NCBI GenBank assembly: GCA_030770535.1
Contig: JASVEC010000133.1
Span: 1-44,276, forward strand
Length of the DNA: 44,276 bases
Source of the DNA: Batkoa obscura
Taxonomy: Eukaryota; Entomophthoromycota; Entomophthoromycetes; Entomophthorales; Batkoaceae
Direction: 5' to 3'
The translations under genes were made by a program, and so were the position numbers. Below, one piece after another: positions 1-11,007 of this stretch; positions within the stretch are counted from its first letter, which is position 1, and the number at the start of each line of letters is the position of its first letter. A model generated the notes under the pieces. That model was given only the letters and a program-made list of their open reading frames with translations. It was not told where the DNA came from and searched no databases.

Positions 1-705
1 TTTCCTTCACTCCATAAGTTATTAAGCTCTTCTTCGCCTTTCTTTTTTAGTCCTAAATAATCAAATAAGGGTCTAGCTCTAATAAAGTAAGATTCCAAAT
101 AGCTGATCAAAGTGTTCAAATACTCTTGATATTTCGTCTCCTTTTTAGCTAATGGAATTTTATCAAACTCATTCAAACCTTCTAAATATTTCCAAATAGC
201 CTTTATCATTAATCTGTAAGTTAAAAAATAAATCAAAGCATTGAATCAAATCCAAATATTTGCCATCTTTCTCTTCACCAGAAAACAGATCTTTTTCAAT
301 ATCGGCACGTCCAATTGCTGCCAATAAATTCAATCCTACAGGTTCAACTAATAAAGTAGGTTTATTTTGATAACCATCGCGTATATTTTTTACTTTTTTA
401 TAAAATAAACCAAAGTCCCCAGTCCCAATTTCTTCAATTTCTCGCTTGACAGTTTCATCATGATATAATGAGTTTAGTTTTTCTCCACGGGATTGTATGG
501 AGGTCAGATACAGATTCACTTGTTGTTCTAATTGGAGTTTTTCTTTGTACTATGAGGGAAGATAAAGTTAGTGGATGGATTTTTTACTAAAGTAGAATAA
601 ATAGCTTACTGTTTTCGTTTTTTGATGATATTGATCTACAATGGCTTGTTCGATGATTTCAATTTCTTGATATAACTGACGTTGTTTTTCAATTGTTTGA
701 TTCAT
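1..705 (-). CDS. Splicing factor 3a subunit 3 (SF3a60/Prp9-like), 5' part, runs off the left edge
   Basis: This is the N-terminal part of the SF3a60 subunit of the U2 snRNP, which helps U2 bind the intron branch site. Exon 1 is 705-610, a 60-nt GT-AG intron is 609-550, and exon 2 runs from 549 off the window. The start MNQTIEKQRQLYQEIE, the stretch YLTSIQSRGEKLNSLYHDE, GDFGLFYKKVKNIRDGYQ and DGKYLDLIQCFDLFFNL line up in order with human SF3A3 (DRYMEVSGNLRDLYDD, EFAEFYNRLKQIKEFHRKHP, YGRYLDLHDCYLKYINL). From about position 175 leftwards the matching sequence (EGLNEFDKIP, then YQEYLNTLISYLESY, RARPLFD) is in the +1 frame, with no GT-AG pair that would join the two. So either there is a one-base frame break near 170-182 or a base error. 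The zinc-finger C-terminus is outside the window. Family call is from remembered homologues, not a search. Confidence 0.84.
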
Positions 706-2061
706 TTTTATTGTTAAAAAGATACAAAAGCTTAAAAACTTAAACTTAAAAATTTTAATGAATTAATAAAATTTAAAAAAATATTCCACATTTTTGGGCA
801 AGGAAATTTTGTAAAAAACATCTCTAATTTTTATTTTTATGCTTAAATTTCATACCATCAACCCTTTATATACTAGATTTATCAAAAATTCTATTTGGTT
901 CAAGCTCAATTTTTTAATCAACCTTGTTTATTCAAGCGATATTGCATAATTAAGGCTGTTAAGCAAGGACATTACGTCCTTGATGCCCAAAGAGTTAGAA
1001 TAAAAGAGGTATCCTAAACAATCCAAAAGCTAGATTTTCTACTTTTTTATAAAAATCAAAGAAAAGGTGTGTTTAATCTATGACCTCTATCCTGATCTAG
1101 TTTCTCAATACAGAGAGCTCCCAAGTTAGGCCAGTCCTATATTTAAAGGCATAACGGACTTTAGTTACCCTTAATAGGATCAAACATATTTCTGCTTATT
1201 ACTACTAAATAACACATTTGTAAATAAAAGGCATAGTAGCTTTAAACTCCTTAAATCCAATGACGCACTAATTGATAAGTTAATATAAAGCAAGGTAGAG
1301 TAAGGCAAACCCAATGCTTGACCAATAAAAACGGGAAGTATTGAGGTTTTCTTAAACGAATATATTGTAATCTAATATCTAAATCAAGTCAACTAGATTG
1401 GTAAGGCTTAAGAGTATGGTTTATTCCGGAAATGAGTGTAAAATAAAGTTCAATGAAGAGAGATCCAGAAGAAGAGATCCAATTGCTTATACTTTCTATG
1501 AGTATAGAATCCATTGAGTTACCATATCTTATATTTTTATTTGATAACATGTCACCAAAGTTTGTAATGATTTTGTTATGGCCTTCTTATATTATTTTTT
1601 GAAATGTTTCAACTCTATTGAATCTTGTCTGATTATGGCATCAAGCTTCGGAAAGTAAGCAATTTGATTAGTGGCCCTGACACCAACATTATTTTTAATA
1701 TCTTTCTGTGAACTGATAAGCTCCAGCTTAATTTTGTAGTAATTTGAATACTCACATTAACTAAATAATATATTGAACTTAGTTATTGTGAGAACTTGTC
1801 TCTATAAACTTTTGACAATTTCAGTATTTTTGATAAGCTGCCATGAAACTTAAGTAACTTAGGAGCTTCAAATTAAAATATTGCGAAAAAGCAAAATATT
1901 TTTTTTATAAAACAACTAATATTTTTTTGAAGTTTACAAACAAAAAATGAACAAATAAACGAAATCAAGAAAACATTTAAAAAGTTATATTATTAATTGA
2001 TCCAAATATAGCAAATATTCTATTTATTCAAAAACCCAAAATAGTTAAAAACATTATACCT

Positions 2062-2161
2062 GATAGATGTATGTGTATTTTTTAATTTCATCAATTTTTA
2101 TTTAAGCATTACTTAATAGAAAAACTGATAGTAAAATTTTAAGCAAAAAACATCTCCAAAT
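2062..2161 (-). mobile_element. ~106-bp TIR element, diverged copy (reverse orientation)
   Basis: It shares the core ATTTCATCA...TTTAAGCATTA...GAAAAACTG.TAGTAAAATTTTAAGC...AAACATCTCCAAAT with the family. The left end is decayed. Orientation '-' means it reads like the copy at 10275. Confidence 0.6.
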
Positions 2162-2339
2162 GATAGGTATTTTTTAATTACTCCATATTTTAGAATAAAT
2201 TTTAAAAAGCAAAGGTATTTATAAAAACTGTTAATAATTACAAATATAAATAATGGCTTTCTTATTTTTAATATTTCAACTAAAGGATTTCCTAAGATTT
2301 GTTTTAACTTCATTGAAAAAAACCAAACAAGTATATTAA

Positions 2340-2444
2340 ATATGTGAACGAGTTTTTTGTTTAAGAATTTTCTAACAATTTTTCTATTCAAATAACGTAT
2401 AAAAAATAGAAAAAGTGATGAAGTCAAAAAAAAACATCCCCTAT
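2340..2444 (+). mobile_element. ~106-bp TIR element, diverged copy (forward orientation)
   Basis: It has the family core TTTAAGAATTTTCTAACAA and TTTTTCTATTCAAATAACG, then GATGAAGTCAAAA and the right end AACATCCCCTAT. Its left inverted repeat is poor. It lies about 180 bp from the previous copy, in opposite orientation. Confidence 0.65.
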
Positions 2445-3451
2445 GGGTTAGTAAAATCTCAGTTCAATTTTTGTATAATATAGATTTTAGTAAAAATTGC
2501 GAACTGGGCATAAGGTGCTAGAGTTTAACTTAAATTACTCAGTAATTTTTTTGTACAGTGTTTTTTCAAATGTTTGTACTAAATAGAAAATGGACAAAAA
2601 AAGTAGAGTGGAAGTATCCAATTTTAATTGAGCTTTTGAACCTACTCCATATGAAACCATACTTTATTGTTTTACTATTCTATAAAATATATGGGAATTA
2701 AATAGTTTTATAATTAAATTCGGTGAAAAAAACATATCGCAGTATATTATTCTTAGTATTCATATTAACATATGCTTTTTGTTTACTTTATCTTCATTAA
2801 TATAAAAGTTAAAATATACAAATAAAGGAGTTTATATAGAATATAGACAAATAACGATTTCAATTAAGTTTTGACCTAAAGTGATATTTGCACAATGTGG
2901 GAAAGTTTATACTAAAACAAAACTTTATACCTCCTAAGCTTTATTAAAATTTTATACCTTCAAACATCTATTACAAATATCATAATAATTTAGTTTCGAA
3001 ATAGTGCCGATACAAACCAGTCCAAATTAAATTTCTCAAATCTCCATTGAAACGGATGAAAAGCTCTGTGTATGCAAGTCAATAAACTATTAGATCGCAG
3101 CTAAACTGCTTTTATGCAATTAGTTTTCAATAACTAATTCGCAGTAATAAACAACAACTTGTATTTTGTGTAAAGTTCATGTAAGCTAGAAATGTTTTGT
3201 ATATTTCATAAGCTTATAGGCATAAAGAATGATGTACTTTGATACTACAATTCGTTTTGTATTAATAAAGATTAAGGAAAATAATAATAAATTTAGTTAA
3301 AGTTTACAAATAAAGCAAACTTTTTATTTAAAATTGAGCGTAGTTCAAAATATAATAGGTGTTGTTATGATAAATGATTAAAACCAGCCAATAATAGTAT
3401 TACTTAAACTACTATAAAATTATAAAAAACAATTTAATAAATATAAAAAGG

Positions 3452-3460
3452 TATATAAAA
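3452..3460 (+). promoter_or_regulatory. TATA box of the P450 gene
   Basis: TATATAAAA lies 40 nt before the P450 start codon, a usual place for a TATA element in a compact fungal promoter. In DNA this rich in A+T a chance match is possible. Confidence 0.4.
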
Positions 3461-3499
3461 AGGCCACTTTTAGCTTTAATTTTGCTATAAACTATATAA

Positions 3500-5029
3500 A
3501 TGACAGGTTACTTAGATTTAAAGGATTATTTGTCTTTAGATAAACTAATCATTTACTCTCTTTTGCTATGGATAGCGCACGCTGCCTATAAATTATATTC
3601 TATAAAGGATGAACCTCCAATGGTGCCTTATATCCCAATTATTGGTCATACTTTACAGCTAAGAAACAACCCCAGACAGTTTCTATTAGAATGCCAAAAG
3701 AAATATGGTGATATATTTGGAGTCAACTTTTTAGGAAAGAAAATACTTGTATTCGCTAATAAAGCTTCCGAGTACTTAGCCAAAGCCCACGATATGGATG
3801 TATATCAAGGCAGAGACAAAATACTTTTCCTCACTGAGGTACTTGGAGAAAGCAAAGACTCTCCAGGTAAACCAGATCAAATCTTAGATAATGTTGCAAT
3901 TATTAATCAAGTGATTACACCTATGTTGAAGACTATGCTTCCAGAAGTTTTAAAAATCATGAATGAAATTATTCAGAAGGAAATAGGCGAAGGAACTGGT
4001 CCAGAAGGTATCAACATTGAGTTCCTTTTCTCGAATGTAATTGCAAACTCTGTTGGCATTCTTCTACTTGGTCCTGAGTTATCAAAGGACAATGACTTAA
4101 TTTTTTTACTACGTGATTACTCTAACAAGGTAGACAGTTGTTTAAAAAAAGGGTTGCTTTGGCATTTAGTACCTTTTATTGGAAGTTATATTGTTAGTTA
4201 TAAAATCAAAAATGGAAACCCATCTGTTAAAGAAAGAGAGTTTATTTATTCTAGAATTGAAAAGTATATTCAGAATAGAAGACAAATAATTAAAGCTGGA
4301 GAAAAAGTTGAAGTAAAAGGGCTCATAGATGCATTGAGTGATAGAGGGCATACTATTAGCCAAATTGCACATGCTATTATGATTATTGGGTTTGCTTCCA
4401 TCTCTACTACCACTAGAAACTCCAGTCTTCTTATCGCTGACTTATTAGCGCATCCGGAAAACTTTTCAGTTTTACGTGAAGAGCAAAAAAGAATAACTGA
4501 ACATGTAGTAAAGGATAAAACCGGAAGCCCGTTATTAAGTAAAGAGGATATTGATAAATTTGAGAATTTAAACTCTGCCATCCGTGAAACTTTAAGACAT
4601 AGGTCTCATCATTTAGATTCTTGGAGACTTACCAACATCGAACGTGTATTGCCCAATGGAATGAAGATTCCAAAGGGATCTTTAATGGCCTTTGATTTGC
4701 CAAGTATTCATTTCAACCCTGAAAACTATGCTAATGGAGATAAAATGCTAAATATAGACCCTTTTGTTCCTCTTGAGCTCCAGTACAATCCATTTCAATT
4801 TGTTGAATCTAAACTTAAAGCTAGTAAAGTAACTCAAAATTTTTTAAACTTTGGTATGGGGCGTCATGCTTGCCCAGGAAGGTTCTTTGCTGTACAGGAG
4901 ATTATTTCCTTAGTGAGCACTCTTTTACAGAAATACCGTATTGAAACAAGAGACGGCAAACGTAAAGAATTTTATACTGGAGATTTGGGAATACCAGACC
5001 CTTATGTTGTATTCAAGCCTTTAACGTAA
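3500..5029 (+). CDS. Cytochrome P450 monooxygenase, membrane-anchored
   Basis: A single-exon 509-residue P450, the usual length for a microsomal fungal enzyme. Residues about 13-33 (KLIIYSLLLWIAHAAYKLYS) form the N-terminal membrane anchor, followed by the proline hinge PPMVPYIPIIGH. The I-helix oxygen-binding region is GFASISTTT at 297-305, in which the usual acidic residue before Thr is replaced by Ser. The K-helix ExxR is ETLR at 363-366. The haem-binding loop is FGMGRHACPG at 451-460, with Cys458 as the haem ligand. The enzyme should take electrons from P450 reductase at the ER and oxidise a lipid-like substrate. The substrate cannot be read from sequence, and I do not assign a CYP family. 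No partner gene lies nearby. The I-helix Ser302 is compatible with ordinary or unusual chemistry. Confidence 0.95.
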   Translation: MTGYLDLKDYLSLDKLIIYSLLLWIAHAAYKLYSIKDEPPMVPYIPIIGHTLQLRNNPRQFLLECQKKYGDIFGVNFLGKKILVFANKASEYLAKAHDMDVYQGRDKILFLTEVLGESKDSPGKPDQILDNVAIINQVITPMLKTMLPEVLKIMNEIIQKEIGEGTGPEGINIEFLFSNVIANSVGILLLGPELSKDNDLIFLLRDYSNKVDSCLKKGLLWHLVPFIGSYIVSYKIKNGNPSVKEREFIYSRIEKYIQNRRQIIKAGEKVEVKGLIDALSDRGHTISQIAHAIMIIGFASISTTTRNSSLLIADLLAHPENFSVLREEQKRITEHVVKDKTGSPLLSKEDIDKFENLNSAIRETLRHRSHHLDSWRLTNIERVLPNGMKIPKGSLMAFDLPSIHFNPENYANGDKMLNIDPFVPLELQYNPFQFVESKLKASKVTQNFLNFGMGRHACPGRFFAVQEIISLVSTLLQKYRIETRDGKRKEFYTGDLGIPDPYVVFKPLT

Positions 5030-5100
5030 TTTTAACTATTGGTCTGAATTAAGTTGAGAAATAAAAAAAACATATCCACTGGTTTTTTTAATATCATAAA

Positions 5101-5122
5101 TAAAATAAAATAAAATAAAATA
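5101..5122. repeat. (TAAAA)n microsatellite
   Basis: About four and a half perfect copies of TAAAA lie 70 bp after the P450 stop codon. Confidence 0.85.
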
Positions 5123-5594
5123 AGTTCTTGGTTAGATAGAAATAAAAGAATGAAAATACTATCTAATTTATTGATCACATTGAATTAGTCATTTTGCCTT
5201 ACTAGATTTTGACAATTCGATCACTCAAAATGAAAGATCTTTTTAGTCTATTAACTGCTTCGTTATTAATATAAGGCAGCATGTTTTTTTTTAAATAAGA
5301 TGGACTATATAGAATCATTTTATTAAAACCAATAGGCTATCTATTATAAATATGCGGTACTAACAAGTATTTTTTGTCTTATTTTGCTACTTCATAGTTT
5401 AAAACTTAGTATTTTGGCTTAAAATTGAGACTGAAAGATAATACTTTAAATCCTTGCTTGTATTATGATCAGATATTGAAACATTTTGTTGATTGAGGGT
5501 TTCTTTATAGTAGCTACTATTTTCGGAGGACTCTTAAAGCTAAAAAATAGATGAGATTATTCATTTCGATTCAAATGCTCCTTACGCAACTTGC

Positions 5595-5700
5595 ATATGA
5601 GGATGTATTTTTGTGTTTAAGAATTTTACTGACAATTTTTCTGTTTAAATAGCGTTTGAAAATGGAAAAAATAATGAAGTCAAAAAAAACACTCTCATAT
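5595..5700 (+). mobile_element. ~106-bp TIR element, well preserved
   Basis: 106 bp from ATATGAGGATGTATTTTTG to AAACACTCTCATAT. Core TTTAAGAATTTTACTGACAA and AAATAGCGTTTGAAAATGG match the family. Excluding one ATAT, the net insertion is 102 bp. The minus strand is open throughout. Confidence 0.85.
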
Positions 5701-5905
5701 TATCTTTTTTACTTGCTACACTATTTGGATAATTTAAAGCATTTAAAGATTTATTACTTATTTTTATCATTAGTTTGGAAGAAAGCTAAAAATATAAATA
5801 TCAGATTATTTTAATTTACCTAGAAAATGCTTGTTGCTCTAGAAAACATTTAAATCTCATGCCTGAGCACTATACAATAGTGATACTTATGAAAATTGAA
5901 TAAAT

Positions 5906-6008
5906 ATATGAAAATATTTTTTTAATTTCATCACTTTTTCTGTTTTTAAGTGTTATTTAAGTGGAAAAATTGATAGTAAAGTTCTCAAAGAAAAATGTAT
6001 CACCATAT
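5906..6008 (-). mobile_element. ~106-bp TIR element, reverse orientation
   Basis: 103 bp from ATATGAAAATATTTTTTT to GTATCACCATAT, with the core TTTAAGTGTTATTTAAGTGG. Somewhat more diverged than the neighbouring copy at 5595, to which it is inverted. Confidence 0.75.
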
Positions 6009-6969
6009 GAAGGTAAAAAACACAGTGTGTCTAAAATATTTATATAATAACACCTGGTAAAAGTTAAATTGGTATATCTAGATAGCTTAACTATTTAGTT
6101 ATACAGATCTTCAATATTAAGATATAAGTCGTTAGCAGATGATATAGATTCAGAGATGGTAAATAGCATAAGGTTAATAGAGGTATACAATTAATAAAGA
6201 CAATCTATAAACATGCACAATTGAGTTACCTTTTAAAAACTCTAACTCATGCCTCCATGAGTCAGAGATACCTTTGCTATCAATAAAATAATAACGATTA
6301 ACTAAGCACAAGTGAGTATCCATGATATCATATCCGAAACACTCGGGGGCATCGATACTATTTAAATGGGGTTCATTTTATTTACCTTTTGTCTATGTAG
6401 TTAGTTATATGATATAAACCAGTTTTAGTATCAAAGCATATGAGCTTGAAGAGCAATTATAGGCTGTGTTATTTTCTTCACTAGTTGTTCATTTTATTAA
6501 TAAAGGATGTTAAAGATAATATATGATTATTTTGAGTATTTATAGTTAGTGTTTTATTTTACATCTTGATAAAAATGATCAATTCTATAAATTTCCATCG
6601 TAGTCTTACAATGGGAGTGCTCAGTTTTAGTATTTTTTTAAACCAAATAAAGTATTAGAGTTGGATACTTTGTAACAGTCAAAGCATTAAGAAATATTCT
6701 ATTTAGTTACAAAAAACAGTATTTGTTATTTCAAGAAAAGGTTGACAATAATCGTTTAGGATAACATGGTTTCATGATAAATCTTTAAAACTCCCTTTTT
6801 GTTATTTCGGAAAAAAATAATCTTCACAACCCTGTATAAGTTTAAACAAAGTCAATTATTGTTTGAAGAACTAGCATGACATGGCTTTCTTTCAATAGAA
6901 TAACTGGTGAAATATTTAATATATCCAAAATGACTAGATTTATCTTATAATACAGATATAAGAGTATAT

Positions 6970-7067
6970 ATATGAGGATGTCTTTTTTGTTTAAGAATTT
7001 AACTATTAGTTTTTTTAAATGGTGGTTAAGAAATGAAAAAAGTAATAAAACAAAAACATCCTCATAT
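6970..7067 (+). mobile_element. ~106-bp TIR element, slightly shortened
   Basis: 98 bp from ATATGAGGATGTCTTTTTTG to AAACATCCTCATAT. The outer repeats are very good but the core is diverged. It ends 209 bp from the CSN1 stop codon and so may lie in or near that gene's 3' UTR. Confidence 0.8.
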
Positions 7068-7275
7068 TATTTAGTACAAATTATTAATAAATGTTATTGC
7101 TTTGTTCAATCTTTTAGCCTGTTAAGTAAACTTGGAAGATTGAAATTTTGTTTAGTCATTTTGTTTTATTCACTTACTAAAATTTTGTTAATTAAGTATT
7201 TTCTAAAATACAATAGTTAGTTAAAGCATTTATATATTAAAAAACAAATTTATTTAAATTGCTATAGTATGAAGT

Positions 7276-8889
7276 TTATTTCCAAGGGTTTAAAGCAAAG
7301 ATGGAATTAGTCAATAGGATTTGATTTTTCATCATTAAATTATAGTGCTTTAAGACAGTGTCTTGAAATACGTTTGTATTTAAGTTAAAATTATTATAAA
7401 GGACCTATAATTAAATAAAAAATTGTTATTATAATAATATGTATCATTAGTATTGATATTACCTTATTTTTTATATCAACTCTAGCCTTAAGCTCATCAT
7501 TAGAAATCCACTCAATTAAAAGTTTTTCCATTTTATCATGTGGTAAATTGAATTGGCTACTGATACGTTCAATTTTAAGAGATTGAAATGGAGAAGTATA
7601 AGCCATAACTGAAGCCACAAATATTTTATCAAATAAAGCATTCACTCGAGGTGCTAAATAAATATCTAATAAAAATCGATCCTTTAAGTTTTCTAAATCC
7701 ATAAATCCTTTTGAGTATCTTGTAATTGAAAAATCATACAACAAATCTTTTAAAACAGGTTCATTATCTAACAATGCTTTAATGGGGCTGCTTTTTAAAC
7801 TGATTTGCTTCAATTCTTTGCGGTTATAAGTAGCCAATATACAAAGTGTACCAATCATTGCTAAATCGTTTGTCGAAATAACCTAAGGACGGTATAAATA
7901 ATATGTATAATGTAAAAATAGTGTATAAAATAGAATTAAGAATAATTACCCTTTTGAAATCATCTTCATACTTTTCGTCAATTTTAACTAAGTAAGTTAA
8001 TACTTGTTTGTACTCTGAAGATTGCAAATGCTTTAATACGTTAATACAATTAATAAAAGATTGTTCTTTTTCTCCAATATTCTTAATCGACTTAACACGA
8101 TGCAATAGATAATTGAATCCTTTAAAGTTAGATTGTTTTACTTGTAATTCAAGTATTTTTAAGATACATTGCAATGTAGTTTTATCATTACTAGAGTACT
8201 CTTTACTTAAATTGAAATAAATAATACTTTTTTCAATGTCTCCTAATTTAATTTCAAGTTCACCTGCCTCAAAGTAGCTTAGCTAATAAAAATAAGCGTT
8301 GATAATAAAAATGATGCTAATTTTTTACCCTTATACTTTCCATGATATTGTTTTTTTTGGAATTTCGGATAAGGGTTTCAATTCTATCTCTTTCTTCTTT
8401 ACTATATTTTTTACAATCTTCGATCCATTTTGATTCATCTTTAATAGTATGCTTATTGGAGTTCCCACTACTGCTTTTTATGATAGCATGGTACTCATTG
8501 TAATGTTTCAAGTATCTTTCGTACTCTAAAGTTTCTTCACGTAAACTTTTTAATAGTAAGAATAATGCTTTTTCCTTTAATTCCGGGCATACTTTTATTA
8601 GATATTCCAATCGTTTATATTTGGTTTCGCCTATAGTTATCGCTATTATTTTGCCATTTATTATTAAATCATCATTACCTTCATAGTCCAAAATATAATC
8701 TTCTAAATGAAATTGAATAGGTTTTTTAACTTTACCTTCGAACTCCAATTTATTATCAGCTTCTCTTTTATCCATTTCGAATTCTCCTAATTCATCATCT
8801 TCATCCTCCATAAAAACCATTTCTTTAGAACCATATTTCTCGTTTGAGAAATCGTTAAATTCGTCCATTATCACCCTTGTTTTTGTCAA
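7276..8889 (-). CDS. COP9 signalosome subunit 1 (CSN1/GPS1)
   Basis: CSN1 is the PCI-domain scaffold subunit of the COP9 signalosome, which removes Nedd8 from cullins. I place four exons: 8889-8329, 8282-7950, 7882-7463 and 7404-7276, with GT-AG introns of 46, 67 and 58 nt that keep the frame. This gives 480 residues; human GPS1 has about 490. The helical-repeat part includes SYFEAGELEIKLGDIEKSI. The PCI part VISTNDLAMIGTLCILATYN, FLLDIYLAPRVNALFDKI and DELKARVDIKNK matches GPS1 (GGLCALATFDRQEL, LLLDMYLAPHVRTLY, GLISARVDSHSKILYARD) closely. The last exon ends FALNPWK. The acidic N-terminus is low-complexity. A second in-frame ATG at 8868 (MDEFND) may be the true start. The upstream region is shared with the divergent inhibitor gene at 9456. 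Confidence 0.92.
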
Positions 8890-9455
8890 AATAGAATTTG
8901 AAAATAAGAAATTTGTTTACATCATTGGCTTTGTTGATATTTCAATTTAAGCCAATAACTTTTATTCAAAATTCGTGGCTTTAACCTGTCAAGCAACTAT
9001 AACGAGTATGTACGCTCTAATCAAAATGTAGCTTTTAACCAGCTATGTCTAAAAAGTTTAGCTAATCAAAAACTGACTTGATTGGCTAAATTGTTTCAAC
9101 TTTATTGGTTAAATATTGCTGTTTAATAACTTTGCTTCAAGAAGTTAACCATAACCGGATTTTCGTAAAAGCTAGTGGCGCTCAAGGGGTTAAATTTGAT
9201 TTCTTAGAAGCTTAATTGAAATAAACTTCATTATTTTAATTTTTGGGCAGAGAAGTAGAATTTTTACCAATCTAAAATCTCACTTAAAGCCCAATTATTT
9301 CAACACGATGATGACTTCATTTATTTTCTACTAAGAGGGGTTTAACCCAAACCTAACAAATGATTTTGGATGACGTAAAACTTTCAAGAAAGATGTATAT
9401 AAATACTATAAAACTCTCAACTTATACAAATAGTTTTAATAAATAAAAAATCACA
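8890..9455. promoter_or_regulatory. Divergent promoter region of CSN1 and the I9 inhibitor, rich in CCAAT boxes
   Basis: The 566 bp between two divergent genes contain several CCAAT/ATTGG motifs (near 8925, 8953, 9079 and 9104), the usual target of the HAP/NF-Y complex. Similar ATTGGCT motifs appear upstream of other genes in the window. Function is inferred from the motif only. Confidence 0.35.
9371..9404 (+). promoter_or_regulatory. Core promoter of the I9 inhibitor: CRE-like site, HSE-like site, TATA box
   Basis: TGACGTAA (9371-9378) is a CRE/ATF-type half-palindrome. TTCAAGAA (9383-9390) is an inverted heat-shock element unit. TATATAAAT (9396-9404) lies 52 nt before the start codon. The cluster suggests stress-responsive expression, as known for vacuolar protease inhibitors in yeast. 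These are motif matches only. Confidence 0.4.
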
Positions 9456-9861
9456 ATGAGTTCAGGTAAGTGATTTACATTAGCTAAAGTGAATTATTAT
9501 ATTTAATATTTTCAAGGACATGGAAATTATATTGTAACTTTTAAAAGTGGTACAGAAGATCATGTATTAGAAAGTGCTATCAAAGATATCGAAAGTCGAG
9601 GTAAATTAATTTATAATTATATATTGACTATAACTTATCCAACCTCCTAGGTGGTAAAATAACCCATAAATATGATACTGTTTTGAAAGGATTTGCTGCT
9701 TCAGTACCAGATGATCATCTCTGTAAGTTTTTTTTATAATGTCATATTGACTAAATATTTATTTATTCCTACCAGCTACATTACAAAGTCATGAACATGT
9801 AGATAATATTGAATCGGATGGTCCAGTTACCACCCAAGCTAAACAACTAGGTATTAAATAA
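9456..9861 (+). CDS. Proteinase inhibitor I9-type (Pbi2-like), four exons
   Basis: Spliced from 9456-9465, 9517-9600, 9651-9722 and 9776-9861, with GT-AG introns of 51, 50 and 53 nt, to an 83-residue protein. It begins MSSGHGNYIVTFKSGTEDHV and ends VTTQAKQLGIK. The layout (beta strand NYIVTFK, helix, SRGGKITHKYDTVLKGFAAS, then DHLSTLQSHEHVDNIESDG) is that of the subtilisin propeptide/I9 fold. It matches yeast proteinase B inhibitor 2 in length and in the motifs GGxIxHxxDxxxKG and VPD. There is no signal peptide, so it is expected in the cytosol or vacuole, where it would inhibit subtilisin-like proteinase B. The first exon is only 10 nt long, so ORF-only methods would miss the gene. Confidence 0.9.
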
Positions 9862-10274
9862 ATTATTGACCTTTTATGGATAGTTGTCGGATTTTTAAAA
9901 AAACCCATTTTCAATATATTTCATTTTTATAAATAGCGTTTTATATTTTGTATGATATTTAGGATAAGATATTACTTTGATATTTACATTTAAAAACAAA
10001 AAATTGTGTTAATTGAGGTAACCTTCTTTATCAGTATAGAAAAATGTTTTAGCCCATACTTTTAATAAAAAATCACTTTCACAATTAACCATAAATTAAT
10101 GATTCATATGCTAGATACATTTATTTACATTCCCTATAAAGATAAAACTACTAATAAAGGCTTTTTGATATTTAGTATTGATACAATAAAACCGAATAAA
10201 AGTCAATTCAAAACTAAAGCTAGTTAATATACTGAAAATAATAATTTAAATATCACAAGTTAAATCAAAATAAG

Positions 10275-10380
10275 ATATGAGGATGTTTTTTTTGTCTTCA
10301 TTACTTTTTCCATTTTTAAACACTATTTGAGTGGAAAGATTATCAGCAAAATTCTTAAACGAAAAAATGCATCCTCATAT
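10275..10380 (-). mobile_element. ~106-bp TIR element, well preserved, reverse orientation
   Basis: 106 bp from ATATGAGGATGTTTTTTTTG to ATGCATCCTCATAT. The plus strand is open from end to end in one frame (D-V-F-F start, K-N-A-S-S-Y end). Confidence 0.88.
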
Positions 10381-10901
10381 GAATAATCAAATGGATTAAG
10401 CAGATGGAATTCCTATCATATTAGGAATAAAGGGTATATCTATCTATTATCAATGATAGTATTATTATAATAGATAACCATCTATAGATAATCAACTAAG
10501 AGAAAAAATAGCTTAATTATCTTAATAGCTCGTGACTATTTTTCATGATAATAGCGTTATCATTAATAATAGATAAAATCTTCAAGGATAATCTATTTAT
10601 ATAAGAATGACTTTATAATATATAAGATAAATGCTATATTAGATCACTGTTTTATATTTATTATAAATAAAAATTTTGCCTTTTATTTCAAATATTCAAA
10701 AACTCATCTGAAAATGTTTCTAGCATAAAAATTTATTTACTTAAAATGACTAGAGTATAAAAAAACATCTAAACTTGTCACTCCATTATAACATTAACTT
10801 TACTTAATTGGCATGTTTCAAATTAATGTGTGAATCTAACAAAGTATAGACTGTATATCAATAACTCTATTCTGAATTTTCTTGTATTTCAATATTTTAA
10901 T

Positions 10902-11007
10902 ATATGAGGATGTATTTTTGTATTTGAGAATTTTACTAACAATTTTTTCATTTAAATAGCGCTTAAAAGATAGAAAAATAATGAAGCCAAAAAAAACATC
11001 CCCATAT
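10902..11007 (+). mobile_element. ~106-bp TIR element, first of a tandem pair
   Basis: 106 bp from ATATGAGGATGTATTTTTG to AACATCCCCATAT. Its right-hand ATAT is shared with the next copy, so the two are head to tail. Confidence 0.88.

Larger units (their letters stand above)
706..3499. other. Gene-free AT-rich spacer upstream of SF3a60 and P450
   Basis: No gene can be supported here. The open frame at 2113-2427 on the minus strand is created by a short repeat element and is not a gene. Two copies of the ~106-bp inverted-repeat element lie at 2062-2161 and 2340-2444. The rest is low-complexity A+T sequence. As the two flanking genes are divergent, it contains both promoters. Confidence 0.6.
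5030..7275. other. Gene-free spacer between the P450 and CSN1 3' ends
   Basis: Two genes converge on this 2.2-kb spacer. It holds three inverted-repeat elements (5595-5700, 5906-6008, 6970-7067) and an AAAAT microsatellite. The open frame at 6972-7220 starts inside an element and has no coding character, so it was not kept. Nothing else was recognised. Confidence 0.6.

Noticed and set aside
2113-2427. 104-codon minus-strand open frame as a gene
   Set aside because: It begins inside an inverted-repeat element and runs through very A+T-rich DNA, giving a hydrophobic/basic low-complexity product without domains.
6972-7220. 82-codon plus-strand open frame as a gene
   Set aside because: Its first half is the inverted-repeat element at 6970-7067, and the remainder has no coding character.
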